DNA of 64,000 nt from the NCBI GenBank assembly GCA_021776785.1, contig JAJFFF010000012.1:186001-250000 (forward strand), written 5' to 3'. The notes below the pieces were generated by a model. It saw nothing but the letters and a program-made list of their open reading frames with translations. It searched no databases and had not been told where the DNA came from. This DNA is from Planctomycetota bacterium. GTDB taxonomy: Bacteria; Planctomycetota; PLA2. This document shows positions 13,518 to 23,140 of the stretch, in pieces. Within the stretch, counting starts at the first letter, position 1. The number at the start of each line of letters is the position of its first letter. The position numbers were made by a program, and so were the translations under genes.

Positions 13518-14336
13518 TTATGCCAGCAACTTGCGGACCAGCGAAAAGAGCACGTCCTGTCGGTACGGCTTCACCAAAAATCCATCGGCGTAGGTGAGCG
13601 ACGCCAGGTCGACCTGACTACGGGTCGCGAGCAGCACGGGGATGTCTTGGGTGGCCTCGTCGCCCTTCAGCGCCTCGCAACAAGTAACGCCATCCATCTC
13701 CGGCATCTGGTAATCCATCAAAATCAGCGCGGGGCGGCGTTCGGCGACCTTGTCGAGGGCGATTTTTCCGTTCGGCGCGGTCCGCACCTCCAATCCGGCC
13801 CGCTCTAACAACTCCCGGATCGCGTCGCAGATGGCGGGGTCGTCATCGACCACGAGAACGCTGTGGTCGTCCTCGCTGATACGCTCGACACGGCCGATGC
13901 GACTCTTGAGATCGCGCACGGTGGGCACGCGGGCTTCGCGCCACGCGCCTTCGATGTCTTCGGCGAGCAGTCGATTGTGATCCCGGACCGCGTTCCAGCG
14001 CTCGTAGTCCGGCGCCGTCGGGCTGACTTTGAGGTCGTCGTGTGTGTCGACGCTGAACGCGAACTCATGTTCGAGGATGCTTTCCTCCAAGACGAGTTTC
14101 ATGTGGGGATAGCGCGCGTTGCCCAGCCGCAAGACGTAGCGCGGCACGGGCCGTTCGCCGTCGGTGGCCGCCGCGTTGCTTTCTTCGTCAAAGTGCGTCA
14201 GCGCTTCATCGACTGACTGTGCGGACGCCAAGTCGATCTTCGGTGCACGCCAACGAGCGGCGCCCGGATAGGCAAGATCTAAGAAAAGCTCGACCGCCGT
14301 GCGGATCATCGACAGCTTGAGCTCGTCGATTCTCAC
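13518..14336 (-). CDS. Response regulator with an uncharacterised N-terminal domain and C-terminal receiver
   Basis: The GTG at 14336 overlaps the lspA stop (GTGA) and gives 272 residues; longer readings run through lspA in the wrong frame. Residues 1 to about 155 form a domain I do not recognise (RYVLRLGNARYPHMKLVLEE, FAFSVDTHDDLK). Residues 158-272 are a complete CheY-like receiver: acidic pocket VLVVDDDP, phospho-acceptor Asp in LILMDYQMPEMDG (about residue 208), Thr in LLATRS and Lys in LVKPYR. There is no DNA-binding domain, and the receiver is C-terminal, the reverse of the usual order. It probably relays phosphorylation to the N-terminal domain. Co-transcription with dksA-like and lspA genes is likely. 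Confidence 0.8.
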   Translation of the reverse strand: MRIDELKLSMIRTAVELFLDLAYPGAARWRAPKIDLASAQSVDEALTHFDEESNAAATDGERPVPRYVLRLGNARYPHMKLVLEESILEHEFAFSVDTHDDLKVSPTAPDYERWNAVRDHNRLLAEDIEGAWREARVPTVRDLKSRIGRVERISEDDHSVLVVDDDPAICDAIRELLERAGLEVRTAPNGKIALDKVAERRPALILMDYQMPEMDGVTCCEALKGDEATQDIPVLLATRSQVDLASLTYADGFLVKPYRQDVLFSLVRKLLA

Positions 14337-14851
14337 GCGGCGGCCCCGCCTTCGGCCGCGGCGCCTTCGCTCTCTTCCTTGCGAAAACTTCGAATCAGCA
14401 GCAAACCGATGCCGACCACCAACGCGACGTCCGCGATGTTGAACGTCGGCCAATGCCAGCGCTCGAGGCTCCCAAACCACACCTCGATGAAGTCGCGCAC
14501 GGCGTCATACTTCCATCGGTCGTACAAGTTGCCGACCGCGCCGCCCAAAACGAGCAGCTTGCCGATGCTCTCCACCTTGTCGGCGCGCTTGTCCCAAAAC
14601 AACCAACCGGCGATCAAAGGGACGGCGGCCGTCGTGGCGGCCTTGAGCACCCACCCCGGAATCGGCGTACTCCACACGCCACCTACGTTCCAGATGGTTC
14701 GGTAATACAGCCAGTTTTCGAGGACGGTGTCTTGCAGCAACGGTGCGCCGTTCAACGCCGCCGGATATTCGAACAGCCCCTTGGTCCAAAGATCGAGCCA
14801 GGCCGTGAACGCCGCCAGGATGAGCCAAACGGCTCGTTCTTTTCGCGTCAT
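14333..14851 (-). CDS. lspA: Lipoprotein signal peptidase (signal peptidase II)
   Basis: An aspartyl protease of the inner membrane that removes signal peptides from diacylglyceryl-modified prolipoproteins. The 172 residues give four hydrophobic segments and the family motifs: LDLWTK near residue 20, GGAVGNLYDR (104-112), VRDF (Asp 120) and FNIADVAL (Asp 141). The last two supply the catalytic aspartates by comparison with known LspA. The start overlaps the dksA-like stop (ATGA) and the end overlaps the response regulator start (GTGA). The many lipoproteins in this window are its expected substrates. The Ala/Glu-rich C-terminus is unusual but harmless. Confidence 0.93.
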   Translation of the reverse strand: MTRKERAVWLILAAFTAWLDLWTKGLFEYPAALNGAPLLQDTVLENWLYYRTIWNVGGVWSTPIPGWVLKAATTAAVPLIAGWLFWDKRADKVESIGKLLVLGGAVGNLYDRWKYDAVRDFIEVWFGSLERWHWPTFNIADVALVVGIGLLLIRSFRKEESEGAAAEGGAAA

Positions 14852-15267
14852 GCAAGATCCTCTTCGGCGTCGATTTCGCCGGACTCGATCTTCGATTGAT
14901 ACGCGATCGTGTAGCGCGCATACGGAATCGCTTCGAGCCGCGGGCGTCCGATCGGTTCACCGGTGCCCTGGCACACGCCGTAGGTTCCCTCTTCGATGCG
15001 CATAAGCGCGCGCCCGATTTCATAGATCTCGTGGCGCTCGTTTTCGACGAACGTGAGCGTCAAATCCTGCTCCGCGACGTCGGACGCGTGGTCGGCCAGA
15101 TGGTCCACACTCGTGTCCTGATCGCCAGCGCGCAAGGCACCCTCCTGCATCGCCTCCACCGTACTCTGCAGCCGCGCGCGGCGGGCCAGGAGGAGCGCGC
15201 GAAAATGCCGCAAATCGTCCTTGGAAAACGGACTGCGCGGAGGAGGGTTTGACGATTCGTGACTCAT
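14848..15267 (-). CDS. TraR/DksA-family protein with degenerate zinc finger
   Basis: A 139-residue coiled-coil protein of the DksA/TraR type, a group that acts in the RNA polymerase secondary channel. The helical hairpin carries the acidic tip (DHASDVAEQD) and the following EIGRALMRIEEGTYGVC...GEPIGRPRLEAIPYAR is the family signature. Of the four zinc-binding cysteines only the first (residue 99) remains; the others are T, T and Y. Metal binding is therefore unlikely, as in known cysteine-poor relatives. I chose the ATG at 15267; an upstream alternative at 15309 overlaps the divergent recombinase gene more. Operon: this gene, then lspA, then the response regulator. Confidence 0.85.
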   Translation of the reverse strand: MSHESSNPPPRSPFSKDDLRHFRALLLARRARLQSTVEAMQEGALRAGDQDTSVDHLADHASDVAEQDLTLTFVENERHEIYEIGRALMRIEEGTYGVCQGTGEPIGRPRLEAIPYARYTIAYQSKIESGEIDAEEDLA

Positions 15268-16233
15268 GAGCGGCGTGGGGCGAACGTGAAGAATAGTGGT
15301 GTCCGCCACGGGGTCAAGCGGCAGCTATTCGGGTTTCCCGTTCCGACGCCCGATCTTTTAGACAAAGTGCAGCACACCGAGCGCGAGTTCTTACTGTGGG
15401 CCGAGGCGGAGGCGGGCCACCGCCCCAACACGATCGACGCGTATCGGCGGGACCTGGCCGACTTCGGGCGGTTCTTACGCGGCAAGGGGCGCAAGCTGGA
15501 TCGCGTCCGCCCCGGCGACGTGTTGTCGTACCTGCGCCGGTTGCGGCGCGACGGGCGCGCCGAAGCGACGCTGGGACGACGCTTCGCGTGCCTCCGCACG
15601 TATTTTCGTTTTCTCGTGGCGGAGGGGCATGTCGCCAAAGACCCGACGCTCGCGCTGGACGCGCCGCGCAAGTGGCGCACGCTGCCGAAGGTGCCCACCA
15701 AAGAAGAGGTCGAGGCGCTGTTGGGCGTGATGCCCGACACGGTCCGGGGGCGGCGCGATCGGGCGCTGTTTGAGTTGCTCTACGCCACCGGCGCCCGCGT
15801 CGGCGAGATCTTGGGCGCCAAGCGGCAGGACTATCACGCGGATTTACAAGTCCTCAAGCTACATGGCAAGGGCGGCAAGCAGCGCGTGGTCCCGGTGGGC
15901 AAGCACGCGCGACAAGCGCTCGCGATTTTTCACAACGAAACACCAGCCCGCACCGACGAACCACTGATCGGCTCGCTCCGCGGAAGACCGCTCACGCGCG
16001 ACCGCGTACTCCGCATGCTTAAAGAGTACGCCGCGCAAGCGGGCGTACGACCGGCGCCGACCCCCCACGGCTTCCGCCACGCGTTCGCAACGCACATGCT
16101 GGAAGGAAACGCCGACATCCGCGCGGTGCAAGAACTACTAGGACACGCAAGCGTAGCGACGACGCAGTTGTACACGCATGTCGAGCAGGAACGGTTGCGG
16201 TCAATTCACAACCGGTATCACCCGCGGGCTTAA
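15259..16233 (+). CDS. XerC/XerD-type tyrosine recombinase
   Basis: Site-specific recombinase of the type that resolves chromosome dimers. An N-terminal SAM-like core-binding domain (HRPNTIDAYRRDLADFGRFL) precedes the catalytic domain, with all active-site residues in order: Arg in YATGARVGEIL, Lys in LHGKGGKQR, His/Arg in PHGFRHAFATHM, His in LLGHASVATT and the nucleophile Tyr in QLYTHV. An AGGAGG 11 nt upstream supports the GTG at 15259; a second GTG at 15286 is also possible. It is divergent from the dksA-like gene with overlapping starts. No attachment site is visible nearby, so a housekeeping Xer role is more likely than a mobile-element integrase; XerC and XerD cannot be told apart here. 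Confidence 0.9.
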   Translation: MTHERRGANVKNSGVRHGVKRQLFGFPVPTPDLLDKVQHTEREFLLWAEAEAGHRPNTIDAYRRDLADFGRFLRGKGRKLDRVRPGDVLSYLRRLRRDGRAEATLGRRFACLRTYFRFLVAEGHVAKDPTLALDAPRKWRTLPKVPTKEEVEALLGVMPDTVRGRRDRALFELLYATGARVGEILGAKRQDYHADLQVLKLHGKGGKQRVVPVGKHARQALAIFHNETPARTDEPLIGSLRGRPLTRDRVLRMLKEYAAQAGVRPAPTPHGFRHAFATHMLEGNADIRAVQELLGHASVATTQLYTHVEQERLRSIHNRYHPRA

Positions 16234-17010
16234 AGCGGCCCAACGATCAGTCATCGCGACGATTGCCCGCAATTCCGCTCGGACATCCCGCTGGCGTCCG
16301 CGCGGCTGCGCTTCCAAAACTCTCGCGAACTCCGCCGGCGTTAGCTCCGAACTAAACATTCCACCACTACCGGGGATGCCCGCGACGCCCGCGTTCGTAA
16401 TCGATGTCGCGGTCGCCGGGAAAGACGGATGCGTCTCCATGCCTCGCAGGGCCCTAGCAGGTTCGTTCGCGAAAAAGAACTCCACATGGCGTTTCAACTC
16501 TGCCGGTCGTATGCGTGCTCTCGCGAGCGCGGAAGCCACAATCCAGAAATCTTCGCCGGCCTCCGTGATCTTCACATCGTCCGGGACTTCCATGTCGTCG
16601 CGAGCCTCGATGATCATCCACGCCGCGGACCGCCACTCCGGCCGACGAAGAGCCTCGTTGACGACAGACTGGGCGAATGCTCGTTCCGCCGTCGCCAGTC
16701 CGCGCGCACAAAACCATAGGGGCCTATCGCCAACTGCCGCAACGAACTGTACTTTCTCGAAGGCGGAGAGCCCGATGTGAGAGGCGAATTCTCGGCTCGA
16801 GAGCGGTCCCGAGGGGAGCCGCTCACGCAAGGCCGGCGTCGGGCGCGCCGAGTAGTAAGTAACGAGATAGTCCGCGCGATCGTAGGCCAGCCCCGCATCC
16901 CACTGCATCTCGGTTCGCGCCCGTCGCTCTAGCGCGGCAGAAATCGGCCAGGACTCTGGAAGGCAAATCGCCGGGCTGCGCTCCACGATGTCCGCGGTCA
17001 ACCAGCCCAT
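16201..17010 (-). CDS. Hypothetical protein
   Basis: A 269-residue soluble protein without a recognised family. I use the ATG at 17010, which overlaps the preceding gene's stop by 13 bp; longer readings run into that gene's frame. It contains YDRADYLVTYYSARP, an Ala/Arg-rich helical centre (GLATAERAFAQSVVNEALRR) and a Gly-rich stretch near the C-terminus (NAGVAGIPGSGGMFSSELTP, the 'GG-X-G' type loop). The 3' end overlaps the 3' end of the convergent Xer gene by 33 bp. It is probably co-transcribed with the HEAT-like gene upstream. Confidence 0.55.
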   Translation of the reverse strand: MGWLTADIVERSPAICLPESWPISAALERRARTEMQWDAGLAYDRADYLVTYYSARPTPALRERLPSGPLSSREFASHIGLSAFEKVQFVAAVGDRPLWFCARGLATAERAFAQSVVNEALRRPEWRSAAWMIIEARDDMEVPDDVKITEAGEDFWIVASALARARIRPAELKRHVEFFFANEPARALRGMETHPSFPATATSITNAGVAGIPGSGGMFSSELTPAEFARVLEAQPRGRQRDVRAELRAIVAMTDRWAALSPRVIPVVN

Positions 17011-18107
17011 CCAACCAAGCACAATCTGCGCCCGTCTACGGCAACGGGGGTCGGCCACACGAGCGCGCGCAGGGCAGACAAACGAACGTCTTCGTTCGCG
17101 TGGCTGATTGCCATCTCGTAGAACGCGACGCACTCAGGAGACTCATCGCCCAACAAAGAAAGCAAGTTCAGTTTCCTAAGGACCGTGTCGACGTCATCAC
17201 TCGCTCCGCGCAAGATTGTCTTTGTGGCCTCAACCCGGATCGAGCGACCGCCCCAGGACAATAAAGCCGCGCAGTATCGAGCCGGCATCTTGTCCGAGAG
17301 TGCCAGCCCGAGAGCCCGCCGGCGCACGCGAGGCCAACGGGAAGCTTCTGCAAGTTCCGGACGCTGCAGCCCGTTCTTGGAGTCGAGCAACGCCCACATG
17401 CCAGCTGCCAGCACCGTCTCCGTTCGACCATCCCCCGCACGGAGTAGCGCGCTCCAACGGGCTGAGTCGCCTGCCACATACACGGCATCTTTCGTCGACA
17501 TGTCCGCAATCAGCTCGTCGATTTCGTCGATCCACGCCGTCTCTTCGTGGTTGGCGGCCCATTGGCGAACAGCCTCCAAAACCCGGCGCGACAACGGAGC
17601 GATGCGCTGCAGCGCGTACACAGCATCCAGCGCGTCGGGAGCATCGCGAACGACGGCTTGCTCCAACGTTTGCCGCAACCGCTGCCCGCCAGCACCGAGA
17701 AACGAAACCGCCAACGTACCCACTGCAACCGCGTGAGCAGAAGCCCGCTTACGAATGGCGGTTACCAACGGGACAAGGGACGGTCGTGCCCGATCGCGCC
17801 AACGGGACCGAACCGCGCGTCGAAGAAGCGGGAGCAAACTCGGATCGTCCATCATCACGTCGAGGATCACACCGAGCGACCGGTCCGAAACATCGCAGGG
17901 GCCGCGCGCCGCAATCCACTCGAGCGTCCCACACGCACCAGCGGTGCGGACACCAGGCTTGGGATCCGAAAGGCACCGCGTCAAGAACTCGAGGTCCTCA
18001 CCGATGGCGGCGAGTATCCGTGCGGCGCTTCGGGCGCGCTCCGGCGCGTCCGAAGGCGCGGCGAACGAAACCGTGCTGGCGACGCAAACGAGGATCAAGC
18101 GCTTCAC
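16998..18107 (-). CDS. Secreted HEAT-repeat-like protein
   Basis: A 369-residue protein with an N-terminal signal peptide (MKRLILVCVASTVSFAAPSD, cleavage likely after AFAA-type SFAA). The rest is alpha-helical and Arg/Ala/Leu-rich with repeat-like helix pairs (FLTRCLSDPKPGVRTAGACG, MMDDPSLLPLLRRAVRSRWR, AISHANEDVRLSALRALVWP), the pattern of HEAT repeats. These proteins mediate protein contacts; no enzyme motif is present. The gene is followed by the 16201-17010 gene with a short overlap. Confidence 0.6.
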   Translation of the reverse strand: MKRLILVCVASTVSFAAPSDAPERARSAARILAAIGEDLEFLTRCLSDPKPGVRTAGACGTLEWIAARGPCDVSDRSLGVILDVMMDDPSLLPLLRRAVRSRWRDRARPSLVPLVTAIRKRASAHAVAVGTLAVSFLGAGGQRLRQTLEQAVVRDAPDALDAVYALQRIAPLSRRVLEAVRQWAANHEETAWIDEIDELIADMSTKDAVYVAGDSARWSALLRAGDGRTETVLAAGMWALLDSKNGLQRPELAEASRWPRVRRRALGLALSDKMPARYCAALLSWGGRSIRVEATKTILRGASDDVDTVLRKLNLLSLLGDESPECVAFYEMAISHANEDVRLSALRALVWPTPVAVDGRRLCLVGWAG

Positions 18108-18198
18108 AAACTTGACGCTACGTCGCGGCTATCACAAAGGCGTAACGTCGATCCGGCGCTCTTCGACGTTCGGCCCGCCTACGCCAATGCTACGGCGG

Positions 18199-18225
18199 GT
18201 TGATTGCCGCTTTGCGACAATCAAC
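18199..18225. repeat. Inverted repeat in the gap upstream of the HEAT-like gene
   Basis: GTTGATTG and CAATCAAC form a perfect 8-bp stem around an 11-nt loop. It lies next to the modular repeat at 18267 and shares the CAAC/GTTG edges but not its conserved flanks. Confidence 0.5.
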
Positions 18226-18266
18226 AACTGTGTAAGCGAACCCAAGTAGGCGCTCGACACATTCAT

Positions 18267-18348
18267 CGCCAGAGGCGGCGACGAAGATCGAAGGCATGCC
18301 AAACCGTCCGAACGTCAAAGTCTCAACATCGTCAGATGTTGAACCAAA
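18267..18348 (+). repeat. Modular intergenic hairpin repeat, copy 1
   Basis: Order of modules: CGCC-AGA-GGCG hairpin (18267-18277), GGCATGCC followed by AACCG-CCGAAC (18293-18312), then the hairpin CAACATC-GTCA-GATGTTG (18324-18341) with flanks TCT and AACCA. The same order of modules occurs at 30307-30436 and, on the opposite strand, at 57357-57473. Confidence 0.75.
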
Positions 18349-18357
18349 ACAACGCTT

Positions 18358-18391
18358 CGCAAATCACAAAGCATTAGCTTTGTGATTTGCG
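18358..18391 (-). terminator. Perfect hairpin at the end of the transaldolase gene
   Basis: A perfect 15-bp inverted repeat (CGCAAATCACAAAGC / GCTTTGTGATTTGCG) with a 4-nt loop. The TAA stop codon of the transaldolase gene lies in the loop and its last codons form one arm. The downstream strand contains GTTGTTTTGG, a weak T-rich tail, so it probably works as a terminator or 3'-end stabiliser. Confidence 0.75.
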
Positions 18392-19027
18392 ATGATCCGC
18401 CAGGAACTGCTCCAGCCCGCTATCGGTCAACGGGTGCTTGAGCAGTTGGCCCAACACTTTCGGCGGGACTGTGCATACGTCCGCGCCCAGCGTTGCTGCC
18501 GTGCGCACGTGGTTCGGCGATCGGATCGACGCCACCAAGATCTCGGTCATGAATCCGTAGTTGTCGTAGATCGTGCGGATGTCTTCGATCAATTCCATGC
18601 CCGTTTGGCCGAGGTCGTCTAACCGGCCCACGAACGGGCTGATGAACGTCGCGCCCGCTTTCGCCGCCATCAACGCTTGCACGGCGGTAAAACAAAGCGT
18701 CACGTTCGTCTTGATGTTTTTCTCGCTCAGTTCGCGGCACGCGGCGAGACCATCGCCGGTCAGCGGCACTTTCACCGTGATGTTGGGGTGAATCTTCGCG
18801 AGCTCGACGCCCTCTTTCACCATCCCCGCGTGGTCAGTCGAAATCACTTCGGCGCTGATCGGACCGTCCACGATGTCGCAGATGTCGGTAATCACTTCCT
18901 CGCGCGGCCGGCCGCTTTTGGCAATCAACGAAGGGTTGGTCGTGATGCCGTCGATGAGTCCCATCACGGCGTACGTTTTGATCTCGGTGAGGTCGGCGGT
19001 GTCGAGGAAGAACTTCATGACCGCCAT
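18374..19027 (-). CDS. tal: Transaldolase / fructose-6-phosphate aldolase-like protein
   Basis: A 217-residue single-domain TIM-barrel enzyme of the short transaldolase family (TalC/FSA type), acting in the non-oxidative pentose phosphate pathway. Family motifs: [11 protein letters not shown] at the N-terminus, [13 protein letters not shown], the Schiff-base lysine in NITVKVPLT (residue 86), and [10 protein letters not shown]. The real start could be the second Met (19018, MKFFLDTAD), which is the usual family start. Whether it acts as transaldolase or as an F6P aldolase cannot be told from length alone. The 3' end is embedded in a strong hairpin. Confidence 0.93.
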   Translation of the reverse strand: MAVMKFFLDTADLTEIKTYAVMGLIDGITTNPSLIAKSGRPREEVITDICDIVDGPISAEVISTDHAGMVKEGVELAKIHPNITVKVPLTGDGLAACRELSEKNIKTNVTLCFTAVQALMAAKAGATFISPFVGRLDDLGQTGMELIEDIRTIYDNYGFMTEILVASIRSPNHVRTAATLGADVCTVPPKVLGQLLKHPLTDSGLEQFLADHRKSQS

Positions 19028-19087
19028 TATGGCGTTGTTGCCGGACCGGTTCCACCTGCCGAGCCGCCAGCGCCTCGATTCGGTCCG

Positions 19088-20887
19088 TCAGGCGTCGTCT
19101 TTTTTGTCGCTCCACTCCAAAATGGCGGCGACGACCGGGGCCGGCATCCCCGCGGCGCGTAAGTCATCCGCGTCCGCCGCGCGCACGCCCGCGGCCGAGC
19201 CGAACGCCCGCAGAAGCGCTGTCCGCCGCTTCGGGCCGAGCCCGGCGATATCGTCGAGTTCGCTACGGACCGTCCGTTTGGAGCGGAGCCGGCGGTGGTA
19301 TTCGATCGCGAAGCGGTGCGCCTCGTCGCGCACGCGCGCGAGAAGGTACGTTTCCGGCGCGTCGCTCGGGAGCACGATCGGCGTGCGTCGCCCCGGCCGG
19401 AACACCCGCTCGGGCTTGGTTTGCTCGCCGCCCTTGCGCCGCGCTTTGGCCAGACCCAGCACGGCGATCCCCTCGGGCACGAGGTCGGTCACCATGCCGA
19501 GTTGGCCCGCCCCGCCGTCGATCACGATCAGATCGGGACGCGGATCGTCGGCACGGAAACGCCGCATCAACACTTCGCGCATCGACGCGAAATCGTCCTG
19601 TCCACTCACCGTCTTCACCTTGAAACGACGGTACGCATCCTTGTCCGGACGCGCGTCCTGAAACACAACGCGCGACCCCACCGTCGCGCTGCCTTGGATC
19701 GTCGAGATGTCGTAGCACTCGATGCGCGACGGCAAACGCTCGAGCTCCAACCGCTGCTGGAGCTTGTCAAGCAAGAGCGCGCGTTGGGTCTCGTCGCCCT
19801 CGGCGTCACGAACCGCGGCCTGCGCGTTGTTGGTCGCCAACTCCAACAGGGCGCGCGCTTCGCCACGCTGCGGCACACGCAGCGTCACCGCCGCGCCGCG
19901 CCGTTCGCGCAGATCCGCCTCGACAATCGCGGCATCCTCCGGCGTCGCGGGCACAAGCACTTCGCGCGGAATCAACCGCCCGGGCTTGTAGAGCGCGTGT
20001 AGTACTTTCGTCAGCACCGCCCCGTCGGGCAAGATCGTGCGAAAGCTCAGCGTGCGGTGCGACAAGACGCGCCCCTCGCGCACATGCAACACACCCGCCG
20101 TCGCCACCTCGCCGCGACGCGCAAGTCCGACGACATCGCGATCTTTCAGATCCGGCGCCGCGACGCGCTGCGCCTGCGTCGTCTGCTCCAGCGCGTCGAT
20201 CTGATCGCGCAACGACGCGGCGCGCTCGTACTGAAGACCCTCGGCCGCCGCCTCCATCTGCTCTTTGAGCGAACGCAACACGCCCTGGGTGCGCCCTTTC
20301 AGCAGCTCGATCATGCTTTCGACCATCGGCATGTAGTCTTCGCGCGTCACGAACTCCACGCACGGCGCGCAGCAACGTTTGAGGTCGTAGTACAGGCACG
20401 GCCGGTCACGATTCGCAAGAACGTGGTCGGTGCACAGCCGCAACGGAAACAGCGTGCCGAGCGTCCGAATCGTGCGGCGCACGGCCTTCGAGCTGGAGTA
20501 GGGACCGAAGTACGACGCCCCGTCCTTTTTAAACTTCCGCACCATGTGGATGCGGGGCCACGCGTGGCTCGTGTCCACGCGGATGCAAAGGTACGCCTTG
20601 TCGTCGCGCAGCCGCACGTTGTAGCGCGGTCGATGTTTTTTGATGAACGTGTTCTCTAAAAGCAGCGCTTCCTTCTCGTTGCCGACCACGACGTAGTCCA
20701 CATCCGCGATCGCGCGCGCCAAGTGCTGCGCGCTCGCGCGTGTGTCGGATTCCGGACGGAGATATGCCCGCACGCGCGTCCACAGATCCTGCGCCTTGCC
20801 GACATACACAATGCGCCCCTTCTCGTCCTTGAACAGGTACACGCCGGGCTGGCGCGGTAAGGCGTCGAGGCGCTGGCGCAGCGTCAT
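19088..20887 (-). CDS. uvrC: Excinuclease ABC subunit C
   Basis: Makes the two incisions around DNA damage in nucleotide excision repair. Domains in order: GIY-YIG nuclease ([20 protein letters not shown], residues 14-33), UVR motif that contacts UvrB ([18 protein letters not shown]), the RNase H-like 5' nuclease domain ([20 protein letters not shown]), and a C-terminal helix-hairpin-helix ([20 protein letters not shown]). 599 residues is the normal length. The start overlaps the uvrB stop by 4 bp (ATGA), so UvrB and UvrC are translationally coupled. Confidence 0.98.
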   Translation of the reverse strand: MTLRQRLDALPRQPGVYLFKDEKGRIVYVGKAQDLWTRVRAYLRPESDTRASAQHLARAIADVDYVVVGNEKEALLLENTFIKKHRPRYNVRLRDDKAYLCIRVDTSHAWPRIHMVRKFKKDGASYFGPYSSSKAVRRTIRTLGTLFPLRLCTDHVLANRDRPCLYYDLKRCCAPCVEFVTREDYMPMVESMIELLKGRTQGVLRSLKEQMEAAAEGLQYERAASLRDQIDALEQTTQAQRVAAPDLKDRDVVGLARRGEVATAGVLHVREGRVLSHRTLSFRTILPDGAVLTKVLHALYKPGRLIPREVLVPATPEDAAIVEADLRERRGAAVTLRVPQRGEARALLELATNNAQAAVRDAEGDETQRALLLDKLQQRLELERLPSRIECYDISTIQGSATVGSRVVFQDARPDKDAYRRFKVKTVSGQDDFASMREVLMRRFRADDPRPDLIVIDGGAGQLGMVTDLVPEGIAVLGLAKARRKGGEQTKPERVFRPGRRTPIVLPSDAPETYLLARVRDEAHRFAIEYHRRLRSKRTVRSELDDIAGLGPKRRTALLRAFGSAAGVRAADADDLRAAGMPAPVVAAILEWSDKKDDA

Positions 20888-22884
20888 CGCGTGCGCATCT
20901 CGTGGTCTTCCAGTTCACGGAGCCGATCGCGCAGCTCGGCGGCGCGCTCGAAGTCGAGCTTCTCCGCCGCGTCGTACATCTCCTTGCGCGTGCGTTCGAT
21001 CTCGCGCGCGGTCTTCGCCGGCGACCAGCGCTGGAAAGGTCGCTCCTCGATCGTCGTTTCGGGTACGGGTGCGTAATCCTGTTCGTACACGCTGTGCAGC
21101 AACTGGCCGATGCGTTTGGTGATCGTCTCGGGCTTGATGCCGTGCTCTTGGTTGTACGCCAGTTGCTTCACGCGCCGCCGCGATGTTTCGTCGATCGCGC
21201 GGCGCATCGACGCCGTTTCTTTTTGCGCGTACAAGATCACGCGACCCTCGACGTTGCGCGCGGCCCGCCCCATCGTCTGGATGAGCGAGCGGTCGTTGCG
21301 CAAAAACCCTTCTTTGTCCGCATCGAGGATGGCCACGAGGGCAACCTCGGGCAAGTCGAGCCCCTCGCGCAACAGGTTGATCCCGATCAACACGTCGAAC
21401 GTCCCCAGGCGCAGCTCGCGCACGATTTCTGTGCGCTGCAGCGTCTCGATGTCGCTGTGCAGATACCGGCACTTCACGCCCACTTCGGTGTAGTACTCGG
21501 CGAGTTCTTCCGCCATGCGCTTGGTCAACGTGGTCACGAGAACGCGAAAGCCCTTGGCCACCGTCGCGCGGATCTCGGCAAGGAGATCGTCCACCTGCCC
21601 TTCGACGGGCCGCGTTTCCACCGGCGGGTCGATGAGTCCGGTCGGGCGCACGATCTGCTCGGCCACCGCGCCCTTGCAGTGGTCTTGCTCAAACTGACCC
21701 GGTGTGGCGCTGACATACACCGTCTGCGGGGTGCGCTCCCGAAACTCTTCGAACCGCAGGGGGCGGTTGTCGAGCGCGCTCGGCAAACGGAATCCGTGCT
21801 CGACCAACACTTCTTTGCGTGCGCGGTCGCCGCGATACATGCCGCCGACCTGCGGCACGGCGACGTGGCTCTCATCGATGAACATGAGGAAGTCCTCAGG
21901 GAAGTACGAGAGCAACGTCCACGGCGGGTCGCCTTCGCTGCGACCGTCGAGATGGCGGCTGTAGTTCTCGATCCCGTTGCATGTGCCGACTTCGCGAATA
22001 AGTTCTAAGTCGTAGCGCGTGCGCTGTTCCAGACGTTGCGCCTCGAGCAACTTACGCTCCTTGCGCAGCTGCGTGAGGCGGAGTTCCAGCTCCGTCTCGA
22101 TGGTGACGCACGCGGCGTCCAGCTTCTCCTGCTCCGTCACGTAGTGGCTGCGCGGATAGATATCGGCAAACTCGGCGTCGTTGATGATCTCTCCGGTCAG
22201 CGGATCGATCACCTGGATCTCCTCGATCACATCGCCGAAGAAACCGAGTCGGATCACGCGGTCGTCGGCATAGGCCGGAAAAATATCGACTACGTCGCCG
22301 CGCACACGAAACGTACCGCGCGTGAAATCAAACCCCGCGCGATCGTACAGGCACATCGTCAGCTTTCGCAACACGTCGTCGCGCTCGATCTGCTGGCCGC
22401 GCTCCACGTGCACGTGCAACTTCTGATAGGACTCCGGCGAGCCCGCGCCGAAGATGCACGACACCGACGCCACAACGATGACGTCGCGCCGCGTGAGGAG
22501 AGAGAACGTCGCGCGGTGCCGCATGCGGTCGATGCGGTCGTTGATCGTCGCCTCTTTCTCGATGTAGGTGTCCGACCCCGGCATGTACGCCTCGGGCATG
22601 TAGTAGTCGTAGTACGACACGAAGTACTCGACGGCGTTGTCGGGAAAGAGCTGCCGAAACTCCTCAAACAGCTGCGCCGCCAAAATCTTGTTGGGCGCGA
22701 GGATCAGCGCGGGGCGATTGGTCTCCGCGATGACGTGAGCCACGGTGAAGGTCTTGCCGGATCCCGTGACGCCAAGCAGCGTCTGGTCCTTCATTCCATC
22801 CCCAATGCGGCCCACAATCGCCTGCACGGCCTGGGGCTGATCGCCCTTCAGCTCGAAATCGGAAACCAGCTTAAATTCGGACAT
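20884..22884 (-). CDS. uvrB: Excinuclease ABC subunit B
   Basis: The damage-verifying helicase-like subunit of nucleotide excision repair. The ATG at 22884 ([19 protein letters not shown]) matches the family start; an in-frame extension to 22935 is not expected. Walker A GVTGSGKT at residues 38-45, the beta-hairpin region [20 protein letters not shown], helicase motifs ([29 protein letters not shown]) and the C-terminal UVR motif ([19 protein letters not shown]) are all present. 666 residues. uvrC follows with a 4-bp overlap, while in many bacteria the two genes are unlinked. Confidence 0.98.
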   Translation of the reverse strand: MSEFKLVSDFELKGDQPQAVQAIVGRIGDGMKDQTLLGVTGSGKTFTVAHVIAETNRPALILAPNKILAAQLFEEFRQLFPDNAVEYFVSYYDYYMPEAYMPGSDTYIEKEATINDRIDRMRHRATFSLLTRRDVIVVASVSCIFGAGSPESYQKLHVHVERGQQIERDDVLRKLTMCLYDRAGFDFTRGTFRVRGDVVDIFPAYADDRVIRLGFFGDVIEEIQVIDPLTGEIINDAEFADIYPRSHYVTEQEKLDAACVTIETELELRLTQLRKERKLLEAQRLEQRTRYDLELIREVGTCNGIENYSRHLDGRSEGDPPWTLLSYFPEDFLMFIDESHVAVPQVGGMYRGDRARKEVLVEHGFRLPSALDNRPLRFEEFRERTPQTVYVSATPGQFEQDHCKGAVAEQIVRPTGLIDPPVETRPVEGQVDDLLAEIRATVAKGFRVLVTTLTKRMAEELAEYYTEVGVKCRYLHSDIETLQRTEIVRELRLGTFDVLIGINLLREGLDLPEVALVAILDADKEGFLRNDRSLIQTMGRAARNVEGRVILYAQKETASMRRAIDETSRRRVKQLAYNQEHGIKPETITKRIGQLLHSVYEQDYAPVPETTIEERPFQRWSPAKTAREIERTRKEMYDAAEKLDFERAAELRDRLRELEDHEMRTR

Positions 22885-23140
22885 GGATGGCAGTACCTGT
22901 TGGGGAAGGGGCCGTCGCACCGAGGGCGGCCGCATGCAGGCCCATTCTCAGATAGGTCCTAGTTTAGGGGCCGGGCGAGACGCGTCGAGATCGTGGGTGT
23001 CGCAGGAGCGAGACGTGGAATCCATGAATTGCCGCTCCGGAGCGAACCCAGATGCCTTCCCTCTCGTCTAAACGTTATAGTAGAGGCTTCGCGCGCACCC
23101 GGTGTGACCGGGCGCCGAGCCCTCCAGGAGAGATAGAGCC

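Noticed and set aside
15259..16233. Integrase of a mobile element
   Set aside because: No attachment-site repeats, tRNA junction, excisionase or cargo genes nearby; the neighbours are housekeeping genes.
20902..22008. Long open frame antisense to uvrB
   Set aside because: Shadow frame; uvrB is certain on the other strand and the product has no recognisable motif.
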